64,000 nucleotides of DNA, taken from positions 12,660,392 through 12,724,391 of the forward strand of contig NC_067203.1 in NCBI RefSeq assembly GCF_026262505.1, given 5' to 3'. The notes beneath the pieces are model-generated. The model searched no databases. It had not been told where the DNA came from and saw only the letters and a program-made list of their open reading frames with translations. This DNA is from Trichomonas vaginalis G3 (taxonomy: Eukaryota; Parabasalia; Trichomonadida; Trichomonadidae). A program made the translations under genes and the position numbers. Numbering within the stretch: the stretch's first letter is position 1; each line of letters opens with the position of its first letter. Below are positions 51,239 through 58,474 of the stretch, one piece after another.

Positions 51239-51448
51239 AGGGTAGAAAACAGGTTAGAAAACAGGTTAGATCTAACCTTCTACCCTAAATTATATTTTTG
51301 CTGAATTCATGAGTTTTGGTTGAAAGAATACGGTGGAGCCAAAAGTGGCTCGACCTCAAAACAAGCATTTTCTGTATAAAATTCATGAAAATTCAAGAGG
51401 GTAGAAAAGAGGTTAGAAAAGAGGTGAAATCTCACCTCTTCACCTAAA
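51239..51448. repeat. Palindrome clusters upstream of the 309-residue gene
   Basis: 51239-51288 is GGGTAGAAAAC...GGTTAGATCTAACC...CTACCC; 51398-51448 starts with GGGTAG/GGTTAG units but ends in the GGTGAAATCTCACC form, a hybrid of both variants. A hairpin GAGCCAAAAGTGGCTC lies between them (51335-51350). Confidence 0.75.
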
Positions 51449-51523
51449 CATTATTTTTGGTGTAAATTTATGACAAAATTCAAATTGTAAAAAGTCAAGC
51501 TTGAAAAATCTAAGTGTTTAGTC

Positions 51524-51703
51524 TTAGTAAGATGGTAGCTTCTTAAAGCAAATACCATTGCTGAGTTTTATGTACGTGAAGAGAAGTACAATGAATTCAA
51601 TTACGAGTACAATTGCAATGACAACTAAGGCAACTATTTTTGTCTTTTGCCAGCAAGGGTACTTCTTCTCTTCCAATGGTTCGGCAGAACTATACTCACT
51701 CAT
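51524..51703 (-). CDS. 59-residue single-pass membrane protein (island)
   Basis: MSEYSSAEPLEEKKYPCWQK, then one long hydrophobic helix (IVALVVIAIVLVIEFIVLLF) and a short Cys-containing tail (CFKKLPSY). The start at 51703 is preferred to an in-frame ATG four codons earlier because it leaves the promoter box (AAACCGTTTTGGCATTTCTC) directly upstream. Divergent from 51747. Function unknown. Confidence 0.5.
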   Translation of the reverse strand: MSEYSSAEPLEEKKYPCWQKTKIVALVVIAIVLVIEFIVLLFTYIKLSNGICFKKLPSY

Positions 51704-51746
51704 GAGAAATGCCAAAACGGTTTAATAGAAAAAGTGTCATTTTTTC
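51704..51746. promoter_or_regulatory. Bidirectional island promoter
   Basis: AAAACGGTTTAATAGAAAAA followed by GTGTCATTTTTTC and the ATG at 51747; on the other strand AAACCGTTTTGGCATTTCTC precedes 51703. TCATTTTTT fits the T. vaginalis initiator (TCA-Py-T/A). Confidence 0.5.
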
Positions 51747-51941
51747 ATGTCCGAAGACTCGAAGGTGCAACACTTCCAAAATACCGACGAACTCAGAAGA
51801 GCAGCATGGCAGTATCTTCTTGACAACTTCTTTGAGTTCTCCAGGTACACCTTGGAAAATGCTGAAGAACTCCGACACAGAGAATTTGGAGAAATTGCAC
51901 TCCAATACTACCTTGACAAACAAAGGGTAAACAAAGGGTAA
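51747..51941 (+). CDS. 64-residue helical protein (island)
   Basis: MSEDSKVQHFQNTDELRRAA, a Trp/Phe/Glu-rich helical protein (WQYLLDNFFEFSRYTLENAE). No family. GC content and codon choice are higher in G/C than in the Polinton genes. Preceded by the island promoter box. Confidence 0.45.
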   Translation: MSEDSKVQHFQNTDELRRAAWQYLLDNFFEFSRYTLENAEELRHREFGEIALQYYLDKQRVNKG

Positions 51942-51956
51942 AATAAGACTAAAAAC

Positions 51957-51982
51957 TTAACGTTTAAAAAGTGACATTTTTA
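51957..51982 (+). promoter_or_regulatory. Island promoter box
   Basis: CTTAACGTTTAAAAAGTGAC then ATTTTTA and the ATG at 51983. Same order of AACGTTTAA, AAGTGACA and T-run as at 51714. Confidence 0.5.
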
Positions 51983-52183
51983 ATGAGCTCCGAGTCACCG
52001 AGAAAACTTGGTCAGATGTTAGCAGCTTACTTCCCTGAGGAGGATGGAAGCGTTACATACATCAGGTTCAAAAACAACGAACCTGGAATTGCGTACAAAA
52101 TTCGCAATTACATGACCATGGAAGAGTACGAAAGGTTCCTACAAGAGAAACCAGCTCTAAACAACTCAGAAAAGAAAGAATAA
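51983..52183 (+). CDS. 66-residue protein (island)
   Basis: MSSESPRKLGQMLAAYFPEE, then SVTYIRFKNNEPGIAYKIRN and a helical MTMEEYERFLQEKPALNN. A small alpha/beta protein without recognised family. ATG start directly after the promoter box. Confidence 0.45.
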   Translation: MSSESPRKLGQMLAAYFPEEDGSVTYIRFKNNEPGIAYKIRNYMTMEEYERFLQEKPALNNSEKKE

Positions 52184-52211
52184 AAAGTTTAACTCGTAAT
52201 TGTTTATTTTT

Positions 52212-52811
52212 TTACTTGTATGGGCAAGCTGCAAGAATGAAGTCGACTATCTCAGTCTTTGTCTTGACCAGTTGGACGGCTCTTGCGAGTACGTCTGTTT
52301 TGCGGTCTCCAGCTGGTGTCTGACCTTCGTAATTGCGCATGTTCTTGAGAGCTCCAACTGTAAATGATTGTAGGATGAAGAGTCTCTCAGACTGCTTGAG
52401 GTAGTCTTCACGGTCACGAACCGAATCTGTGGTACGAGTCGAATCGGTCGATTTGAGGGAAGAGACTGAAAGCCTGTCGTCTTCCATAGGGGCTGTGGCA
52501 TACTCTTTGCGTAAACGGTTCAGACCTTCTTCGAACTCTTGGTCTCTCTTGGATTGAGATTGGAATTGCTGGGGTGGAGCTTGCTGGAACATCCAAGGGT
52601 TGGGGAAGTAAGGCATAGGCTGAGGAGGGTAGTTCGGGAAGCCTTGTGGTGGGTAGTAACCTTGAGGTGGAAATTGGTAGTAACCTTGAGATGGAAATTG
52701 GTAGTAATTTGGTGGAGGGACTTGCTGGAACTGAGGTTGCTGAGGAGACTGTTGTGGTTCTTTAGGTTCCTCTGGTTTGGGAATGGACTCAGTTGGTGGG
52801 ACGTCGGACAT
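52212..52811 (-). CDS. Pro/Gln/Tyr-rich protein with helical C-terminus (island)
   Basis: 199 residues from MSDVPPTESIPKPEEPKEPQ (an ATG nine codons upstream is also in frame). Residues 20-95 are a low-complexity region with repeats of GYYQFPPQGYYPPQGFPNYP type; the C-terminal half is charged and helical (LNRLRKEYATAP; SLKSTDSTRTTDSV) ending AVQLVKTKTEIVDFILAACP. Resembles proline/tyrosine-rich virion or condensate-forming proteins by composition only. Upstream CCGACGGTTAAG fits the island box. Confidence 0.5.
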   Translation of the reverse strand: MSDVPPTESIPKPEEPKEPQQSPQQPQFQQVPPPNYYQFPSQGYYQFPPQGYYPPQGFPNYPPQPMPYFPNPWMFQQAPPQQFQSQSKRDQEFEEGLNRLRKEYATAPMEDDRLSVSSLKSTDSTRTTDSVRDREDYLKQSERLFILQSFTVGALKNMRNYEGQTPAGDRKTDVLARAVQLVKTKTEIVDFILAACPYK

Positions 52812-52857
52812 TCGTTTGTGGCTTAACCGTCGGACCACAACGATAAAAATCTCTGCT

Positions 52858-53146
52858 CCTAGCAGTACTGCTACTGACAGTAGCAGTACTTTTACTGACA
52901 GTAGCAGTACTTTTTCTGACAGTAGCAGTACTTTTACTGACAGTAGCAGTACTTTTTCTGACAGTAGCAGTACTTTATCGTCGAAAACCCTCTCAAATTT
53001 TCCTTTTTACTGCTCGTAGCAGTACTTTTACTGCTCGTAGCAGTACTTTTACTGACAGTAGCAGTACTTTTACTGACAGTAGCAGTACTTTTTCTGACAG
53101 TAGCAGTACTTTTTCTGACAGTAGCAGTACTTTTACTGACAGTAGC
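52858..53146. repeat. 21-bp repeat array with perfect palindrome
   Basis: About a dozen units of CAGTAGCAGTACTTTTACTG A (or TTTTTCTGA), interrupted once at 52977-53010. At 52864-52890 the unit forms a perfect inverted repeat AGTACTGCTACTG / CAGTAGCAGTACT with one base between. It lies between divergent genes, and the ATG at 53148 is formed in the last unit (GTAGCAATG). It could be a regulator-binding array or replication iteron. Confidence 0.85.
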
Positions 53147-53147
53147 A

Positions 53148-53513
53148 ATGGTCGAGGTCGAACCTACCGACGAGGCAATTTACCTAATTGAAATTAACGA
53201 GCTTGTTAAAGACTTCCTCAGGCAGAATGTAAAAGGCAAGCTTGTTAACTGTTGGATAACGGGAAGGGCTGCCTTGAATCTCGAGACTTCGACTGGAATT
53301 CCAATTCAAATACCAGACGGGACAGCCTACGACGACATAAAGCAAGCAAAGAAAGAAGCTCTTCTCAAGTTCTTTGCCAAGCGTCCTTGGATACTACTTC
53401 CAAACAGAGAGAACCCTTTCCCAAGAATGAGCCAAATTCTCAAGGGTCTCCTTCACTTCTCGGGTCAGCCGTTCTACATAACCTGTGAAGGCGACATCCA
53501 ACCAGTTCAGTAA
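53148..53513 (+). CDS. 121-residue protein (island)
   Basis: MVEVEPTDEAIYLIEINELV; alpha/beta with a helical DIKQAKKEALLKFFAKRPWI and a final strand GQPFYITCEGDI. No family recognised. Starts right at the end of the 21-bp array, without a visible separate promoter. Confidence 0.5.
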   Translation: MVEVEPTDEAIYLIEINELVKDFLRQNVKGKLVNCWITGRAALNLETSTGIPIQIPDGTAYDDIKQAKKEALLKFFAKRPWILLPNRENPFPRMSQILKGLLHFSGQPFYITCEGDIQPVQ

Positions 53514-53514
53514 A

Positions 53515-53540
53515 CCTTAACGTTTAACTTCACTTTTTTT
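53515..53540 (+). promoter_or_regulatory. Island promoter box
   Basis: CCTTAACGTTTAACTTCACT then TTTTTT and ATG at 53541. The TCACTTTTTTT agrees with the T. vaginalis initiator. Confidence 0.5.
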
Positions 53541-53837
53541 ATGTTTTTACTCACACTCGTACTCAACAGGTTTGTGTACAACTATTTCAACTGTGAACCT
53601 TGTATTGACCGGTCTTCCTGCAAATGCAAGTTCGGTCAATATACAATTTATGGTGGCAAGAAGGACAGTGGGGAATGTTATTCTGACATCTGTTGTTGCG
53701 CTCGAGAGAGATTTGAAATTTCAGAGCCACCTCCCCCAAGAACTCCAACACCAACACTCAAGTTGCCAAAGACTCATGTGAAGAAGAAGCCTTCTGGTAA
53801 GTTTCTTATAGCCATTTACATGGCACGCTTTGAGTAA
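53541..53837 (+). CDS. Cys-rich small protein (island)
   Basis: 98 residues. Hydrophobic N-terminus (MFLLTLVLNRFVYNYF) that may be a signal anchor, then nine cysteines in residues 18-55 (CEPCIDRSSCKCKF; CYSDICCCARERF), a Pro-rich PPPPRTPTPTLKLP linker and a basic end. The Cys cluster could bind metal or be disulphide-bonded. No family. Confidence 0.45.
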   Translation: MFLLTLVLNRFVYNYFNCEPCIDRSSCKCKFGQYTIYGGKKDSGECYSDICCCARERFEISEPPPPRTPTPTLKLPKTHVKKKPSGKFLIAIYMARFE

Positions 53838-53859
53838 AAACATTTTTTTCATTTTTTGA

Positions 53860-54444
53860 ATGAAGCAAGTTAAATTCGTCCCACACCAATCTCAATGGAC
53901 CGATGAAGAGTTTCAAGCCATGGTTGAAGACGTTGAGAACGACATAGACGGCGAACTTGAAGGAGCTCAAATCACAATTGCAACCAAAATTGCACAAGTC
54001 AAGGAACAGATAGCTCCACTTAAAGCTACCAAAGCTACTCTTGACCTCATGGATAGTTACCGTTTAGATGTCAAGAGTGGAATAAGACATTTAAAATTAA
54101 AACTTCTAAACTACGAAGCTATACTCCAAAAGTTAGCAGAAATGAGAAGACTTTACCAGAGCTACTTACATGTAAGGGACTTACCTTCAAGCAGTCCGAC
54201 CAAAGATGAATTTTCTGACATTGTCCCAATTTTGTCCGAAAGTCAGCTCAGATGTTTTGAACTGCTCCCAACATATCCAGAATATGAACGTTTGCCTGAA
54301 CTCTTCCGCAATCTCAAAAAACGTTTTTTGGTTCTCATGTTCGAAACTTTTATCGGAAGAGACAACAAACGTTCAGAAGAAGAACAAGATATTATTTTAA
54401 ACTTGTTGTATGACATAACTGTCATAACAAGCTTTTTGAAGTAA
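53860..54444 (+). CDS. 194-residue coiled-coil protein (island)
   Basis: MKQVKFVPHQSQWTDEEFQA, then long helices (DIDGELEGAQITIATKIAQV; LKLLNYEAILQKLAEMRRLY). Mostly alpha-helical, no family recognised. Upstream TTTTTTTCATTTTTTGA with TCATTTTTT initiator. Confidence 0.5.
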   Translation: MKQVKFVPHQSQWTDEEFQAMVEDVENDIDGELEGAQITIATKIAQVKEQIAPLKATKATLDLMDSYRLDVKSGIRHLKLKLLNYEAILQKLAEMRRLYQSYLHVRDLPSSSPTKDEFSDIVPILSESQLRCFELLPTYPEYERLPELFRNLKKRFLVLMFETFIGRDNKRSEEEQDIILNLLYDITVITSFLK

Positions 54445-54475
54445 AACCGTCATTCTCAAACCACTTCATTTTTCG

Positions 54476-55186
54476 ATGTCCGAACAAGCACCGAAGCCAA
54501 ACTCAATGGCAGATGTCCTTTCAAGGTTGCCAGACAAGCGCCCAGTTCAAATTCAAATTGCCCAATTGAAAGCTCATCTGACAAACACCATAAAGACTCT
54601 CCAAAGTAGTCTTATGACAGAGATGACCAATCTCAAAGCCGATGTCCTCATGAACCAAGCTTCCAATGAGAAATGCCTGAACGATTTCACGGAAACCTTG
54701 CGCAATTACGAGAGAGAAAACCGAGACCTTGCCAGACTCATCTACCGTTTCTTCGAAGAGATAGACGCCATCTGGAAGGTACTCGGAAAGGACAGAACAT
54801 GCAACACCGTACTTCGTGAGTACCAAATTGAAGAAGGAATTGTCGAGGAAGAAGAGGAAGAAAAGAAACACGAAGAAGAAGAGGAAGAAGATGAAGAAGA
54901 GAAACACGAAGAAGAGGAAGTTTGGGCAACCCTTGTTGCCGATGACGCTTACGAAATTTCCCAACCCTACCCATACAAAATCCGCAACAAGGAGACCGGC
55001 AAGGTTCTTACCCCAGTCCTCAACAACTTGGGACACTTGAACCTTACCCTTCGAAATTACGGTTCAATTTCCATGGGAAAGCTTGTCGGTATGCAATGGG
55101 TTCCAAATCCAAACAAGAAGACGAGGGTCAGACACATTGACGGTGACCAGCTCAACAACCGTAAGGAGAACCTCGAGTGGTTCTAA
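54476..55186 (+). CDS. Coiled-coil / acidic protein with HNH-type C-terminus (island)
   Basis: 236 residues. N-terminal half helical (TDVLSRLP-like SMADVLSRLPDKRPVQIQIA), a central glutamate-rich stretch (residues about 122-150), and a C-terminal part GHLNLTLRNYGSISMGKLVG then RVRHIDGDQLNNRKENLEWF. The HIDGDQLNNRKENLEW end is the signature of HNH homing-type endonucleases (HNH_3/NUMOD neighbours in phages). It may be a nuclease or, given the extra domains, a repurposed DNA-binding protein. ATG preceded by AACCGTCATTC...TTCATTTTTCG. Confidence 0.65.
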   Translation: MSEQAPKPNSMADVLSRLPDKRPVQIQIAQLKAHLTNTIKTLQSSLMTEMTNLKADVLMNQASNEKCLNDFTETLRNYERENRDLARLIYRFFEEIDAIWKVLGKDRTCNTVLREYQIEEGIVEEEEEEKKHEEEEEEDEEEKHEEEEVWATLVADDAYEISQPYPYKIRNKETGKVLTPVLNNLGHLNLTLRNYGSISMGKLVGMQWVPNPNKKTRVRHIDGDQLNNRKENLEWF

Positions 55187-55235
55187 GAGTAAAAAAATTT
55201 TATTTTAGGGGGAAACCCCAAGTAAATTTAGGTGT

Positions 55236-55499
55236 TTATTTGGATAAGTATGTTAAATTAAGGGTAATTTGCAAAATTAGTTCCCGACCTCTGAATTGGA
55301 CTCTTTCGTCATCCCAGTTGTATAGGAGGTCGTCCCAGAGGAGTTGGTAGAATTGCCAATCCAAGGACGATTTGTCCTCCCAAGCATTGAGGATGTACTG
55401 CTCGTAGAGTCTCATGACCTCTCCCTTGCACCAGACACCCTCTCCCTTGGAACGTAAGGCTTCTTCGAGGTGCTCGAATGCGATTGGCTGCTTGACCAT
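55236..55499 (-). CDS. 87-residue Trp-rich protein (island)
   Basis: MVKQPIAFEHLEEALRSKGE from 55499, then acidic/aromatic WEDKSSLDWQFYQLLWDDLL. Start chosen because AAACGGACAAAAAGTGTCAT lies directly upstream, matching the island box. No family. Confidence 0.45.
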   Translation of the reverse strand: MVKQPIAFEHLEEALRSKGEGVWCKGEVMRLYEQYILNAWEDKSSLDWQFYQLLWDDLLYNWDDERVQFRGRELILQITLNLTYLSK

Positions 55500-55529
55500 C
55501 CGAAATGACACTTTTTGTCCGTTTGGTCA
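55500..55529. promoter_or_regulatory. Bidirectional island promoter
   Basis: On the minus strand AAACGGACAAAAAGTGTCAT precedes 55499; on the plus strand the ATG at 55530 follows GACACTTTTTGTCCGTTTGG. Only 30 bases separate the two starts. Confidence 0.45.
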
Positions 55530-55982
55530 ATGTTCGTGTCTCGTGCCATAGTCGACGAAAATACAGACAAACAGGTTATATATGAGTTTGAGACCAAGAA
55601 TGGTGTAACTCGACCTGTCCGATTCAAAGACTCCGAGGGCGACCATGAAATTAAACGAAAATTAGCTAGGAAGGAATATAAAAATTTTTTATTTCATGCA
55701 ATGTTTTATTTCTGTGCCGTCTTCAAGTATGCCCCAATACTTACGCTTGGAGAGGACATGAACTTCGGTGAAAATTTTGTCCAATTTGAATTGACCCATC
55801 TTCTCACCGACCATGCCCATTTCAATGAGTTTGTTGTACCCTTCTTCGTTCGTCATGAGTGCGTCAATGTTTTCATAGTAAACCTTCACTTTGGATTTGA
55901 CTTCGGAGAAGAATTTGTTGTAGTTGTCAAGGACTGCCTTTGCGAACTGAGGGTAAGACCAATGTTCGACAATAGGTTTTAA
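55530..55982 (+). CDS. Small island protein overlapping the polymerase 3' end
   Basis: MFVSRAIVDENTDKQVIYEF, then KNGVTRPVRFKDSEGDHEIK and a basic KRKLARKEYKN. Only the first about 53 codons lie outside the antisense polymerase gene; the rest of the frame (to 55982) runs through that gene and may be fortuitous. It may mark the border between island and polymerase. Confidence 0.35.
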   Translation: MFVSRAIVDENTDKQVIYEFETKNGVTRPVRFKDSEGDHEIKRKLARKEYKNFLFHAMFYFCAVFKYAPILTLGEDMNFGENFVQFELTHLLTDHAHFNEFVVPFFVRHECVNVFIVNLHFGFDFGEEFVVVVKDCLCELRVRPMFDNRF

Positions 55983-57840
55983 TGTGGTTACTAAGCCACT
56001 TTGACCTTGAGTGAATTCGTACTTCAAAACAAAAGGAGAAAACCTTTCAACAAAGTTGTCGACCTTCTCATAATGTTTACTCTTCATCTCTTGAGGTTTC
56101 TTAATGGAATATCCCCATGTCGAATTCATAAGCAATTTGAGTGTCATTGCAAGTTTGGGGTTTGAAGCTTTCCTAATATCATACAGTTGTTGTATGACTT
56201 TTCCAACTGTATAGTTCCTTCCCGGGAACTCACCATCTTCGTTTGGAATTCCAGTCGGGATATATTGGACGAACCTCATGTATGCAGCGTTAAGGTCGAC
56301 ATAGTATATCTTTTCATCTGAGTCGAACTTGTCGCAACCAATCGGACCAGTTCGTGGAAATTCAAGTGAGTCTCTTATCTTCTGAGAAACTTCTCCTGTT
56401 ATCTCATAGACATCGTCAAAGCAACCTGTTTCATATAAAACCTTCTGAGCTAACTCTGATGCTCTCCAATACAATTTGACGTCGATTGGATTTCAATGGA
56501 AGTTTGTTTATAGCATCTTGAAGTTCTTGCAACCTCATTGGAAGTTCTTCTGGTTCAGGTTGGTATCCGAACAATCCAACTCCTTTTGGAGCTGTGTACT
56601 TCTTTTGTACTAGAACTTTGTCTGGAACAACTTTTGGTCTTGCTAACAGTGAAAAGTTTGTTTCGTCTTTTGGTACAAAAGTTTCTGTCAGCTTGTCATC
56701 TGGAATTGGTTCCAACAAACCTTTCTCGAAAAGAATGTTTACAGCTCTGACAATGTTGCACTTGCCTTTTCCGAACAATGGGTTTGTAAGACTTTCGTTC
56801 AACATGAAGTGGTTGTGGACAATTGCAATCTTCAACCATGGTAAATTGAACTCAACAACATAGTCGTCATGTGAAGAACCTTTAGCTGTAGGTATGTTGA
56901 CTCGGATATTGACATTTGCCAACGGTGCAATTTTTGACAATTGACCTCTGAGAATGTACCTTGTCTTCACACATGACTCAAGATACTTCATTTTCTCATC
57001 TGTAACAAGACCAGAGTTCCTGAGACATGTAAGAATGCAAGGTTCATTGACAATTGTTTCAATTGAATTGTAAATTCCATACCTTGTCAAGTCAATGTCA
57101 GACTTATTTATGAACGGGAAGTATCCAGCATGTTGTCTGACTGCTTGAGGGTTAGGTTGGTACCATTCGAACTTGACACTTGCAATTCCTTCAATTGCAT
57201 TCAAAATATCTGAGTCGGAGTCAAACATTTGTTCTCTCTTTGTAGTCTTGAAAGCGTCAAGAAGTTGTGCGGCTGTTGTGACATTGCCATGTGCATAGTA
57301 AATGTGACCGTCCAAATCTGTTATGGTTAGTCTGAGATTGTATCCTTTCTTATTTCCGTCTTGTATGGCAGCAAGTACACCCATGAAGCCTTCTTTGTTC
57401 TTTCCTTCGTCAAAGTTTACTGTAAAGGTTCGACCAGATGTAATTTGACTTCTAACTTCACGGTACTTTTCATATGCATATCTTGTTCTTTCCATGGGAG
57501 CATGTTTGTCTTCACCTTTTCCTTTTTTCCTTCTCAAAGGATGCAATTGTTCGTCATGTTTCCAATAGAATCTGGCAAAGCCGTCGTGTCCTTCAACTTG
57601 CGGTTCAGAAACATCGAAAGGCATGTCCATAAGACGTTCTTCTTCTAACCTCTCTAGTCTGTTTGGATAATTTGCGCGTGCTGTTTCCAATTCCATTTCG
57701 TAGCGAAGACCAGACAATTTGTCATAGACTTTTATGGGTCTTCCCTTCCTATATTTAAAATTCTTCGAAACTTTCCAACCATATCTTTCTAACTCTGCTT
57801 TTATTCTAGCAGATTTTCTATCCATTCTATACGGGGGCAT
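55689..57840 (-). pseudogene. Type B DNA polymerase, family II, broken
   Basis: The 3' part has polymerase motif A YYVDLNAAYMRF, motif B LKLLMNSTWGYSIKK, motif C VYYENIDALMT and a following SKRKYWG. The 5' part has CILTCLRNSGLVTD...VHNHFMLNESLTNP, aligning with the putative OTU-like segment of the family I polymerase (NCFVYACIQAG...DHYMLNERLP). I did not recognise exonuclease motifs between them. Start MPPYRMDRKSARIKAELERY at 57840. Apparently one break. The sequence between motifs is far from that of 1023-4846, so the two Polinton families have long separated. Confidence 0.78.
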
Positions 57841-57870
57841 TTTTATAAAAATAAAAAAATATTTTTTTCT

Positions 57871-58455
57871 TTACTTTACATAACCACCTGCTGCCATAAG
57901 TCTTTGACGCCAACCCATACCAGCTAATGAAGGTTGACTTGGTTTAGTTTCCAAACTAAACTTTGGTTTTGGTTTATCTTCAGTTTTTGGTTTCTCTTCT
58001 TCTATCGGTTTTTCGTCACTTTTCGGTTCCTCTGACTTTACCTCACCTGCAGGAACAGTTGTGTCGTCAACATCTTCATAAATATCATATGCCATTTGTT
58101 TTTGTTTTCCTTTCAACTTTTTGTGTTTGTTGTAAAGTTTAGAATATTTCGACTCTAAGTCAATGAGATGTTCTATAATGAACTGTTGGTCAGTGAAGTA
58201 AACTTTTCCATCTGTTGTCTCGAAAGCTCCTTCAGACTTCAATATTTTATTTGTGAGAGTCTGTTTCTTTTTTGAGATACTAGCCGTTCCATTTCTATGA
58301 AAAGTGACTTTATAGTTAGGGTTTGTATTTCCAGACCTGGCACTTTCTATTATTGAATTTTTCTCTTCATCTGTAAGTTCTTTGACAGGTTTTGACAATG
58401 GTTCTGAACTTTTTGTTTGTGGTGTCAAATCTACCGTTTCAACTTCTTCGGTCAT
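57871..58455 (-). CDS. Virion-type protein with YV-KDG-RK-like motif
   Basis: 194 residues, MTEEVETVDLTPQTKSSEPL. The segment IIESARSGNTNPNYKVTFHR then NGTASISKKKQTL is related to 6127-6555 and 8677-8919. A coiled coil follows (LESKYSKLYNKHKKLKGKQK), then an acidic/Pro region (EKPKTEDKPKPKF) and LAGMGWRQRLMAAGGYVK. Possibly DNA- or capsid-associated. Start follows TTTTTTACTGAGATGAA, identical to the next gene upstream. Confidence 0.5.
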   Translation of the reverse strand: MTEEVETVDLTPQTKSSEPLSKPVKELTDEEKNSIIESARSGNTNPNYKVTFHRNGTASISKKKQTLTNKILKSEGAFETTDGKVYFTDQQFIIEHLIDLESKYSKLYNKHKKLKGKQKQMAYDIYEDVDDTTVPAGEVKSEEPKSDEKPIEEEKPKTEDKPKPKFSLETKPSQPSLAGMGWRQRLMAAGGYVK

Positions 58456-58474
58456 TTCATCTCAGTAAAAAATT

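Larger units (their letters stand above)
49813..51498. other. Inserted module flanked by a 26-bp direct repeat
   Basis: ACAAAGTTCAAATTGTAAAA (49813 on) and ACAAAATTCAAATTGTAAAA (51473 on), each followed by AGTCAA, bracket 1.66 kb holding a KilA-N gene remnant, palindrome clusters and the 274-residue-type gene. The outer copy is the ATPase 3' end. The same genes are in element E, so the module was probably exchanged between families. Confidence 0.65.

Noticed and set aside
52247-52826. Alternative frames over the Pro/Tyr-rich island gene
   Set aside because: The 52212-52811 frame alone has consistent repeat structure and an upstream island box; the others lack both.
52858-53146. CRISPR-like regular repeats in the island
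   Set aside because: Spacing between conserved cores is itself repeated (TTTTACTGA / TTTTTCTGA); no unique spacers and no cas genes.
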